Shown: one piece after another, positions 33,391 through 42,614 of the stretch
Position numbering within the stretch: the stretch's first letter is position 1
How the letters are laid out: every line of letters starts with the position of its first letter
Assembly: GCA_029216955.1 (NCBI GenBank)
Contig: JANAVB010015600.1
Location: 36,888,153-36,952,152 of the forward strand
Length of the DNA stretch: 64,000 nt
Source of the DNA: Iris pallida
Lineage: Eukaryota > Streptophyta > Magnoliopsida > Asparagales > Iridaceae
Direction of reading: 5' to 3'
The notes under the pieces: model-generated
Database searches by the model: none
The model's input: the letters and a program-made list of their open reading frames with translations, nothing else
What the model was told of the DNA's origin: nothing
Translations under genes and position numbers: made by a program

Positions 33391-33658
33391 GTGATCACGC
33401 TCTTCTGGTTGTTTTTCATTATTTTTGTTTAATTCTTGTGTGCCTTTGTCTTGAATTTTATGATCTATATTTTTTTGAATAAGTCAATCACCATATTTTG
33501 GTGAGGACGGGTGTTGGTTTATCACGTACGCTCTATCTTGGGGATTAATTTCCACGCATGAAAATGATCTGTTTAATGATCCTGCTGGGTTGAAGGCCAA
33601 CTGAGAGTTTGATGCTCTTTAAATGGGTTGAGTTTGATGCTCTTTATTAATAAAGGGT
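33035..33658. repeat. 53-bp perfect inverted repeat spanning the Copia-3 boundary
   Basis: The arm at 33035-33087 (inside the LTR) is the exact reverse complement of 33606-33658 (outside the target duplication at 33391-33395). The outer arm itself contains a short direct repeat of AGTTTGATGCTCTTTA. Confidence 0.93.
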
Positions 33659-34026
33659 TTCCTAGTAAAACTTGGGGAAGAAACCCTTGGCAAGCAAACC
33701 AATATGTTCTAATTTGAGTTTCTTACTCAACTAGGCTCGCTGCCAACTTTAATTCTGTTGCTGCTACTGTTGTTTTCTCCTTAACAAAATCCAACTTTCC
33801 TTCATAAACACTATAGTCCCATATTGGTTGTGGTGAAAAGTAAATTGTGCATATATTGGTTTGCTCTATGTTGCTTTATTGAAGTATTGTGTGGGTACGC
33901 TATGGGCCACATGTGTGCGCCGCTGTTGCTGTTTGGCCCGGCTTGGTTCGGCACGCGTAACGTGTGCGAGTATGGGCGCCGAATGCCGATTCAATTCATT
34001 CTTCGGGTTCGATCGGGTTGAGACCC
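33396..34026. other. Non-coding flank of Copia-3
   Basis: Apart from the 53-bp arm at 33606-33658, no element end or gene was recognised. Confidence 0.4.
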
Positions 34027-34029
34027 TAA

Positions 34030-34444
34030 AGGTCTGCTTGGCAATTGTAGGGTAGCGATTATCAGGTGTTTTTAGAGTAACGGTTATGAGAGGCCTGGTT
34101 TTGGATGGTTTTTAAGTAGCAGCTTTTAAAATGGTCTAATTCATGCTTGGTAATTTACTAACGAGCGGTTCTGAAATTTTTTTAGACGAATAAAATTAAA
34201 TAGGGAAGGGTATTAGTAGTGATAATCATATATTTTTTGTGAGTATATAAATGGAATAAAATCCCTCAAAATCCACCGATTTGGGGTGTTTATAAAGCCA
34301 CCCAAAAATACATTACACCGCTTTTAAGGATTTTTTGAGCCGACTAAAACCGGTGCCTAAAAAAATTAACAAGTAGAGGTTTTCATAAACGGTCAGTTCA
34401 AAAATATCCCAAAACCGGTGAAAACATTTTTACCAAGCAGACCC
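34030..34444. mobile_element. Tourist-like MITE (415 bp)
   Basis: The ends AGGTCTGCTTGG and the complement of GGGTCTGCTTGG match at 11 of 12 positions, flanked by TAA on both sides (34027-34029 and 34445-34447). No coding frame. TAA duplication and G-rich ends fit the PIF/Harbinger group; assignment rests on ends only. Internal GGTTTTGG/CCAAAACC motifs add self-complementarity. Confidence 0.7.
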
Positions 34445-34447
34445 TAA

Positions 34448-35039
34448 AGTTTTTTTGCTCCTCTTAATTTTTGACCGTTTATGAATCATAAATATTTGAA
34501 CGTTGGATAGTAAACACATATTGGTTTTCCACATTAATCCAAATGTTACAATATATTTTTTATGTGTGTCATTATCCAGCCATCGGTTACAGTTTATTAT
34601 GCCTATAAATTGAACCATTTTCTCATCTCTTTTACGCAGAAACTCTTACAAAAAATCTCCCTCAAATTCTTGTCTTACCGAAGCACTTTCTGTTCTTCAC
34701 ATTCTCGTTCTGGGCAGAGCTAAGTCAGGGTCGATCTTTCCGAGTTGTGTGCGACGACGAGATACCGGTAGAGCGAGAATTTTACCACTAGGAGCATTCG
34801 AAAAAGTCAGCACATGGACCCAGATTAACTCTTAGGGCAGTGCTTCGTGCGCGACTTCCCCGAAGGCCGGTAACTTTTAATTTCGATTTATTTTATTTAC
34901 AGAATTGTTCAAGATAAAAGCAAATATATCCAACAAATTCTCCACTGACTGGTGTGGTGTTCCTTAAATTTTGACAAATATGTATATCATACTTGGCGAG
35001 TCCTCCAATACATATAGCTAGGTTACCTTTCAATTACTC
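34448..35039. other. Possible old LTR fragment
   Basis: A TATA-like CCTATAAATT near 34600 is followed by a 5'-leader-like tract and a region (34730-34870) whose composition resembles the U5 part of copia LTRs. No ends or duplication found; origin unresolved. Confidence 0.25.
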
Positions 35040-35387
35040 TAAGGGTCTGTTTGGTTAGCGGGGAGTGGAGTTGAAAATGGCACATCTTTCAGTGAAAGTT
35101 CTCGTCGACCTCCGCACCTCCGGCGTTTGGTTGGACGTAGCAACCGTCCGGTAAGTGTCCAATCGCTGCAACCGCATGGTAAGTCCTCTTTGTTATTTTT
35201 CAATTTTCAGTTGCAGCCAAAAACTGCTGCAACCGCGTGGCAAGTGCTAAATCGCTGGACGGAGCTCCCTCATCGAAGTTCGTCCACCAGAACCAGTTTG
35301 GTTGGACACAGCTCCCTCCTTGAAGTCAACAGCGGACGTCATCGCCCACCGGCTCCTCGAGTTCGTCCACCAGAACCGGAATTGTCG

Positions 35388-35710
35388 TAGTGGGGGGAGG
35401 AGGCGGTGGAGGAGAGGAGGCGGTAGGGAGAGGAGGCTGTGGAGGAGGCGGTGTAGGAGAGGAGGATGTGGAGGAGGAGGTCCACCGGATTCGAAGGCGT
35501 TGCGGTAGGTGGAGGAGGCGGTGGAGGGAGGAGGCAGTGTAGGAGGATGTGGAGGAGGCGGTAGAGGGCGGTGGGGGGGAGGAGGCGGTGTAGGAGGATG
35601 TGGAGGAGGCGGTAGAGGGCGGTGGGGGGAGGAGGCGGTGGAGGAGGATGTGGCGGAGGCGGTGTAGGAGAGGAGGCGATAGGGAGAGGTATTTGTGGAG
35701 AGAGGCGGTT
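35388..35710. repeat. GGAGGCGGT-type minisatellite
   Basis: Imperfect tandem units such as GGAGGAGGCGGTGTAGGA and GGAGGATGTGGAGGAGGCGG on the plus strand. Many GG/GGG runs at short spacing make G-quadruplex formation possible. Open frames here are repeat artefacts. Confidence 0.9.
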
Positions 35711-35723
35711 AGAAGAGTACACA

Positions 35724-35725
35724 GA

Positions 35726-35776
<51 letters not shown>
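35724..35776. repeat. GA microsatellite
   Basis: GA repeats with one GATA interruption. A second GA run lies at 36223-36256. Confidence 0.95.
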
Positions 35777-36155
35777 TATGATATTTATTAGATATAGTTA
35801 GTTTAATTTGTTTAATTAAGTTAGTTTAATTTGTTTAATTATCTATTAGAAATGTTTAATTTGTCTAATAAAAAATTAAGACAATTTTATTTGTTTATTT
35901 ATTTAATATTCAATTGTTTTTATCACTTTCAACATCTATTTTCAACAACTATCCAAACAACCGAACTCATTTTTTTCCACTTTCAACAACCAACCAAACA
36001 ATCGAACTCATTTTCCTCACTTGCAAAAGACAAAAACTACTCTATCCAAACACATTTTGGAAAGTGCCACTTGCTACAAGTGCATTGTAACTCAATATAC
36101 TGCAAGTGTCACTTTTACACTTTTGAGGAGTTACCGCTATCCAATCAGGCCCTAA

Positions 36156-36220
36156 GTTTGCAACAATTTACTTATTTGGCGGTTTGCAATTTCATACATC
36201 AGTTACCAAACGTAGATGTC

Positions 36221-36260
<40 letters not shown>

Positions 36261-36311
36261 CATTAATTGGGTCCAACAAAATACATACATGAAAATGAAG
36301 CAATTCATGAG
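36156..36311. other. Short spacer with GA microsatellite
   Basis: It contains the GA run at 36223-36256 and nothing else recognised. Confidence 0.6.
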
Positions 36312-36316
36312 CAGGC

Positions 36317-37132
36317 TGTTGGGAAAGAAACGCGGAAACCTTTCCCCAAACCGGAGAGTACCTGCGAGAGGACCGAGCAATACAACGCACGAACCCAAAA
36401 ACAAACACACAAAACAATCCATGCAGACACAGAGAATTTTTGACGTGGAAAACCCTTGCAGGAAAAACCACGGGACGATCGAAGTCCAACCCTGAGAAGC
36501 CTCCACTAATGGAATAGAAGAATTACACCCTCAACAAACTCCTCCCGATCCAAATCGGATCCCCACAACACTCAGAGATAAGAACAATGATTATAAGGCT
36601 ACGAAGAGCGAGAACGACGAGTAGAGATTACCCGAACACGATCTCCTTCGAATAGCGACCTTCAATCCTCCGTCTTTTTCTCCGAAGTTGCAATGGCACT
36701 CTTGCCTCCTTCCTCTCTCCAAGTTGTGTTACGTTTACGATAATGTTGTACCAATGAATTAGGGTTGGGAAATCCTAATATTACTCCCTAATCCCACAGC
36801 AAACCTGAACCGTTGGATTAGATCCAGTGGTGAAAACTCACCCGAAATCCCGCTTCAGCCCCGACGACACAGAGTTCGGCCAGAACTCTGTGTCGAGCAA
36901 ACAGCACCTAACGCCAACATTCTAGAACGGCCAGACCGAGTTCGGCCAGAACTCGGCCTGGGACCGAGTTCGGGCCGAACTCGGCAGGCCCAGGCCAGAA
37001 TCTCCCTTAGGAGCAGCAGCAGCAGTAACAACTCCCCGTCGCCTACTTCCCGAGCTTCTTCGACATACGAACGGCGCTCGTCGCACTCCGGGGTCTTCTC
37101 CACATAGGTTGGGAACCCCACCCACTCCAACA
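36317..37132 (-). repeat. Copia-4 3' LTR (816 bp)
   Basis: Begins TGTTGGGAAAG and ends CTCCAACA on the plus strand. It contains repeated GAGTTCGGCCAGAACTC palindromes near 36870-36985. Confidence 0.94.
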
Positions 37133-37149
37133 AATCTTCCCCTTCACAA

Positions 37150-37905
37150 CTATGGGGAGGATGTCGTCATCCCGACGACCTGCCTGCAGTACTCAAACTT
37201 CCCCCTTGGTAGAATCTTCGTGAACATATCAGCTCCGTTGTCATCTGTATGAACCTTCTCAAGCTCTGCGTCCTTCTTCTCAACCATATCTCATATCCAA
37301 TGATACCGGGTCTTGATGTGCTTGGACCGGCTATGAAACGTCTGATTCTTCACAAGGTGGATAGCGCTCTGACTGTCGCAAAGCAAAGTATACTGCTCTT
37401 GCTTCAGTCCCATTTCCTGCAACAGCTTCTTCATCTACAACAGCTCCTTGCAAGCCTCCGTCGCCGCAATGTACTTTGCCTCTGTCGTCGACAAGGCAAC
37501 ACACTTCTGCAACCGCGATTGCCACGATACTGCTCCTCCCGCAAACATCATCACGTAGCCTGAAGTCGATCGCCTCGTGTCTACATCTCCAGCTATATCA
37601 GCGTCGGTATACCCAACCAGCTTCGGCTCGTCACCACCAAATGAAAGTCTCCAACCGGCAGTGCCCTAAAGATAACGTAGAATCCACTTGACCGCACTCC
37701 AATGTACCCTTCCAGGATTTGAAAGATACCTGCTAACCGTACCAACTGCATGAGCAATATCTGGCCTCGTACACACCATGGCATATATTAGGCTTCCCAC
37801 AGCTGAGGCATATGGAACCCGCTCCATATCTTCCTTTTCGTCCTCGGTAGATGGACACTGCTCCTCAGTGAGCTTAAAGTGAGCCGCAAGAGGGGAACTC
37901 ACTTT
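37150..37905 (-). pseudogene. pol: Copia-4 polyprotein, part 2 (RNase H), three stops
   Basis: It continues the frame cut by Gypsy-2. Landmarks are [98 protein letters not shown] and SKHIKTRYHWI, the copia RNase H set. In-frame stops are TAG at 37666-37668 (after ILRYL), TAG at 37455-37457 and TGA at 37291-37293. The reading frame itself is kept, so decay is by substitution only. Confidence 0.9.
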
Positions 37906-37910
37906 CTTCG
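37906..37910. repeat. Gypsy-2 target-site duplication, left copy (CTTCG)
   Basis: CTTCG is repeated at 45339-45343 on the other side of Gypsy-2. Confidence 0.93.
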
Positions 37911-40634
37911 TGTCACGCCCCAGAACCAGAATACTGGAGAGCGGGAGCGGACATAGCCAGCTACGTATAATGAAATGGAATCCATCTCACCATACGGTCA
38001 CGGCTGTCTAGATATGTGAGGGTTTATCTACAAGCCATCAGTCTCTTAGGGTCATAAATTATCCTATTGTCTCAATCTCAACCAACTAATAATAATCACA
38101 AGATATCAGATCACTAAATATACAATTATAAGGCGTCCCAAATATTACATATCCAGATGATCATGAAGCTAGTCATACAAAATGTAAGGACTAGCAAGAG
38201 TTAAGTCATACATGATCAACCTCGAGTTGCCAACCATGATTACAGCCCGTAGGCAGACAGTAAATAAAGTGCATCGAGCTAACAGGTGCTCGTCGGCTAA
38301 ACGCCTCAAAAGAATGATTTTACAATAGAGTGAGCGAAACAAAATAGAAAACCCACTCATTGCCCGAGTTTCGTCTAGTGTTCACCATCGGGCTGGAAGA
38401 CAGGTAGATCCTCTGGAGCTGCTCTGGTATCTGGCCATACAAAACCAGCGGGGTCAGACCCCAGAAAGAGCAAGTGCCACAAAGGAGGCTACGAAATAAG
38501 AATAAAAACCAGCAATCAGCACAATAATATAATTACATAATAAAAGACAGTAATTTAAGAAAAGCATGATGGGTAATATAAAAGACAATTTTGTATAGAA
38601 TCACTAAAAAGACAGGACATATGGAAAAGCATGACAGGATGATATACGATGAGATAACCATGGGACTATTCAGATGGCCAGGTTACAACCCGTAAACCAA
38701 ACAAGGACCGGGGTTGTAACCCTTCGTCTGAATGGAACTTGGTTTCTCTCACCATTTATCGGCAAGATAAATATAAGGAATCAGGTCAAGTAACAATCTG
38801 GAGTGACAATCATTATAGTGACAATCTGGAGTGACAATCATTCTATCATTCTGGTATATTCTTACAATCAATCAATTCTAGATAATACTATACTGGACTA
38901 AACTCCATCCAACCAATCACGGCCAATCATTGCCTACGGCTTTCCACATTAACTAACTAGGGTTATCACAAGCCTAATTACTAGCAAGATGCAGCGAGAT
39001 GTTCCTCCAGCCACAAGCCCTGCAGCTAATCCAGGTTATCCAGGCGATTTGGATTCATTAAGCAGTTATCAATAATTATGTGCCCCACACGACGGTGAGC
39101 TGGAAATGTGCCCTACTCGACGGCAGGCTATAAGTCCAAACGATTGCGACCGGGATAACGGGATTGCCTATAACTGGGAAAAAATCTCTCATGACTACTG
39201 AATTATTCTAGTTATTAGCCTTAGTAAATTTTAGTGGGTACTCCTGACCGTGGTACTCAGGAGTCCCATCCTAGACATGATGCAAGACTGGACAAGTAGA
39301 TTTAACAAGCAAGCAAGAAGAACCACCCACGGTGTCAAGACAGGTCAAGTTAAGTTATCAGGTCATGTCAAGTCAGGAGTGCGCCGCCACGGGCCACTAT
39401 CAAGTCGGGTTAGTCATGTCAGGAGTGCACCACTACGGGTCACTGTCGTGTTATGCAAGTTCCTTGTCATACCCAGCCATGTACAATAGTCATTCCAAAT
39501 ATATTAAGTAAAATCAAGTTCATGACAAAAGGCGTAAGGATATAAAATGGGCATGAAATATCTAATAAAATATCAATATACAGGGCTATGGAAGATCCAG
39601 GCCTAAGGAAAATAAAACCAAATCTCTATAATTGGACAGATTGTGCAAGGGTCCCTGGGGTCGGGTTGCACATGAGTCAGTGCGCCAGGGGCCAACTGCG
39701 CAGGGGTGAGCTGCGCAGGGTACCAACTGCGCAGGGGTGGATGGCGCAGCAGATGGTTTGCACTGGATCAGGTTATGCAGGAATGGATGGCGCAGGGTCA
39801 GATTGTGCAGGGACGGACTGCGCATGGATGGATTGCGCAGAAGTGGACTGCGCATGGGCAGACTGCGCAAGAACAGACTGTGCAAGAATCCATGCGCACT
39901 CGGGTTGAGCGCAGTTCGCCAAGAGGCAAGCTGCACAGTCGGCGCTGCGCTAAAGAGCGCTGGCCGAGGGGGATGCACAATCCAGCACTGCGCTAAAGAG
40001 CGCAGGCTGCTGTCTTCTTCTCCAGGCCGAGAAGAAGACTCCAAGAACTCCAAAGTTCAAAACTTCATAACTTGATCAAATCAAAACGAAATTTAGATTT
40101 TCAAAGCTCTAACTTGAGTAAAATTGAATTCTCTTCCACATGGAAGCATCAAAACAAACTAAAATCTAAGTTAAATAGATCAAAATCATGCAAATCCAAA
40201 AATAGTAAAAACCTAGATCTAGAATAATGAAAACTCCAAATCACAAAATGTCAAGTTCTAATGTTGATCTCCATGGCCTAATCTAGCTAATAGACAAATA
40301 AAAAGTGGTTCTCATGTGGTGGCAAGGTGCACTTGCCTATGGGTGGAGAGTTGTGTGGAAGAAGGAAGAAGAAGAAGAAATAAATGAAAATAATGAGGAG
40401 AGAGAAAGGTTGGTGGGTTTTAATGAGGGTGGTTGTGATGGAATAGAGGTGGAGAATAGGCTAAGGTGTTCCACTCATGATGAACCAAACCAAACCAAAC
40501 CAACTCCACAAAATAAAACCAAGCCATGGTCCAAACCCATTTACGAGAAACCAAATCCACAAGTCGAGAAAATAAAATACGTGCCAAAATCAAATTACGA
40601 GTACAAATACGAAATACAGGAAATGGGGGTGACA
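37911..40634 (-). repeat. Gypsy-2 3' LTR (2,724 bp)
   Basis: Starts TGTCACGCCCCAG and ends GGGGGTGACA on the plus strand. It is collinear with the other copy at a constant offset of 4,704 bp. In the TGCGCA-rich zone (39620-40010) many CpG sites of the other copy are TpG or CpA here. A 24-bp direct repeat around GTGACAATCTGGAGTGACAA lies near 38810-38840. Confidence 0.95.
39640..40012. repeat. TGCGCA-rich cluster in the Gypsy-2 3' LTR
   Basis: About 20 TGCGCA-like palindromes spaced 10-25 bp apart, many decayed to TGTGCA or TGCACA. In element orientation the cluster lies ~0.6-1.0 kb from the LTR start, within U3. Confidence 0.9.
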
Positions 40635-41010
40635 ACTCTACCCACCTTCAAAGAATTTCGTCCTCGGAATTTAATCAGGGAGCTAGAGATTGCCACGACA
40701 AGCTATACTAAGCACAGACAACTACACTAAGCAATTCAATCATACAATCATACAATGCAAGCAAGAAAGGGAAAACGTAAGGCATAAGAAAGACATTACA
40801 CCTTACGAGTCAAACAAGTCGGGATATCGTGATCGGATATCATCCTCACACTCCCACGTTTGACTCTTCCAAGGGGCGATGAACTCAAGCAACATGAACT
40901 AAACTGATAGTCTTGCGCTTGAGGTCTCTCCCCTTGGTCAAACATGGACACGGGCCTTTCCTCATACGAAATGGTTGGTACCAATAACCATTTTCGAATG
41001 GTCTAGGACA
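40635..41010 (-). pseudogene. Gypsy-2 polypurine tract and chromodomain-like pol remnant
   Basis: On the minus strand the 3' LTR is preceded by GAAGGTGGGTAGAGT and by the block GAGGACGAAATTC, also found in Gypsy-1. Further in, frames read YEERPVSMFDQ, then after a frame change LKRKTISLVHVAW, LEESTWECEDDIRSRYPDLF and a stop. This resembles the chromodomain end of chromovirus integrases and is all that is left of pol. Confidence 0.75.
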
Positions 41011-41213
41011 TGGCTCGGGCTCGGGATATACCGTTGTAATTAGGACACATGAAACATGATACGTGTCCCGCATAACAACGGCAGAAAGCAAGACAATAGG
41101 ACACGGATACCTCTCTGTCGATTCTGGATCTGGGCCTGGGCCAGGGCGAACTGCTGAGGCCTCTGCTGCTGGAAGGCCTGGGCCTGAGTCGGCAATGGCC
41201 TCGGAGGCTGGTA

Positions 41214-42323
41214 CTACTGCTGAAACACTTGGGCCTGAGGCGGCAACGGCCTCGGCAACTGTTGCTGCTGCTGGACTGGTACTGGAGCTGGTGCTGGTCC
41301 CCTAACCGAGGGACTAGATACTGTTGATGCTGAATCGACTCTGAATGGGCAGGACCCCACCCTATGGTCCGTTGCCCCACACAACAAGCATAAACCCAGT
41401 ACCTTGCGATACTCTGACACAACGTGTCCAGGCTTCCCACAATAAGAACAACCCTCGGCGGAAGGCTGCGCTTGCTTTTGTTTCTGCGGAGGGTACGTCG
41501 GGGTTGAATGCTGAACCGACGTTACTGAGGCCGCCCGCCTCGGAGCTCCGATAGTCAAAGCCCTAGCTGTCGGAGCTGGTGCTGAAGACTGATTCATTTG
41601 ACTGTGGGACCGCTTTCGACCTCCGGTCCTATCCACAATCCTCTGGGAGGTATACTCGTGCCTCCTAGCTGCTCGCAAGACGGCATCAAAAGTTCTGTGC
41701 TCGAACTGCTCTACTGCCAATATGATCTCCAAGTGGAGCCCCTGCTGGAACCGCTGGGCTCTATCAAACTCGATCGCCACCAAGGTGGGAGCAAACCGAC
41801 TGAGTCTGGAAAACTCCGATGCATAACTGTCGACCGTCCTGCCTCTTTGCTTCAAGTTGGCAAATCTGGTCTGCAGGTCATATCGAGCCACCGCGTCGAA
41901 ATACTTGGTCTGAAATCTTTCGCTAAATACTGCCCAGGGAACAGGTGCTGTCAATCCTACCGCTTGCATGGCCCACCAGTTGCGGGCTAGATCTAATAAC
42001 TGCAGGTGCACCACCGCCACCTTCTCGTCTTCTAGAGTCTTCACGGCCTCTAGAATAACTTTTGTATCCTGGAGCCAAGCATCTGCAGTAATGGCATCCT
42101 CGGTGCCGTCGAAGAATGGAGGGTTCAGGCGCTTGAAACTGTTAGCTGTACTATTTCCCGGATGACCGCCTCTGTTCAGAGCATCTTGTACTGCCTGGTG
42201 CAATGCATCACCTCGACGATCTTGAGAAGCTAACAATGATCTGATGAGACCTTCCAAAGTGCCATCATCAGGCTCTACTGGCTGGACTGGCTGAACTGGG
42301 GGTACTGGTCCTTCAGAAGGCAT
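41214..42323 (-). CDS. gag: Gypsy-2 Gag, open reading frame of 369 residues
   Basis: The frame starts at ATG 42323 (MPSEGPVPPVQP) and is uninterrupted. After a Pro-rich start, residues ~70-200 match the plant retrotransposon gag domain (DAWLQDTKVILEAVK, ARNWWAMQAVG, SERFQTKYFDAVARYDLQTR, SYASEFSRLSRFAP). Two knuckle-like units follow near residues 295-330. The first has Tyr in place of its last Cys (CSYCGKPGHVVSEY); the second is complete (CLLCGATDHRVGSC). A Gln-rich C-terminus ends at a TGA, beyond which a similar Gln-rich stretch continues without the stop. Gag forms the particle and binds genomic RNA. Protease normally follows but is deleted. The intact frame among broken neighbours suggests recent origin or selection for gag. 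Confidence 0.9.
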   Translation of the reverse strand: MPSEGPVPPVQPVQPVEPDDGTLEGLIRSLLASQDRRGDALHQAVQDALNRGGHPGNSTANSFKRLNPPFFDGTEDAITADAWLQDTKVILEAVKTLEDEKVAVVHLQLLDLARNWWAMQAVGLTAPVPWAVFSERFQTKYFDAVARYDLQTRFANLKQRGRTVDSYASEFSRLSRFAPTLVAIEFDRAQRFQQGLHLEIILAVEQFEHRTFDAVLRAARRHEYTSQRIVDRTGGRKRSHSQMNQSSAPAPTARALTIGAPRRAASVTSVQHSTPTYPPQKQKQAQPSAEGCSYCGKPGHVVSEYRKVLGLCLLCGATDHRVGSCPFRVDSASTVSSPSVRGPAPAPVPVQQQQQLPRPLPPQAQVFQQ

Positions 42324-42589
42324 GGCTCGAGAGGCTGCTGTTGAGGACTGATCTTGATCTTCTTGCTGTTGCTGGACTGCTGGCTGAGCTCCTTCTGGAT
42401 GATCAACAGGAATGATGCCACTGAAGCAATGACATCAGGGATATTAAGGAAGGACCAGGATAGAACAATGATGCAAGCATGTTATCAAGTCAGGGATCCA
42501 AGGAGATAAGAAGATACGAGTGGAGATCAAAGGCGAGTACAGATTGAGACATCTATCTGGTAAACCCCCACATATCATGATTGACAAGA

Positions 42590-42614
42590 CCTGCATGGGC
42601 CACCACTTAAACCA
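42590..42614 (-). promoter_or_regulatory. Gypsy-2 putative primer-binding site, not initiator-Met type
   Basis: Directly inside the 5' LTR the minus strand reads TGGTTTAAGTGGTGGCCC. It has the expected position and starts TGG, but is unlike the TGGTATCAGAGC site used by the copia elements here. Gypsy-1 has a close variant at 14373. The tRNA partner was not identified. Confidence 0.6.

Larger units (their letters stand above)
35043..36152. mobile_element. Larger Tourist-like non-autonomous element (1.1 kb) with GGA-rich minisatellite
   Basis: The ends GGGTCTGTTTGGTTAGCGG and the complement of GGGCCTGATTGGATAGCGG match at 16 of 19 positions, flanked by TAA (35040-35042 and 36153-36155). No transposase. 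The interior contains a G-rich minisatellite (35388-35710), a GA microsatellite (35724-35776) and, on the right, repeated CCAAACAA/AACTCATTTT motifs. Confidence 0.75.

Noticed and set aside
35339..35722. Pro/Leu/His-rich minus-strand open frame
   Set aside because: Artefact of the GGA-rich minisatellite.
39586..40075. Several open frames on both strands over the TGCGCA zone, with Cys/Ala-rich repeats (also 44290-44779)
   Set aside because: They follow the tandem motif in the LTR and appear in many frames at once.
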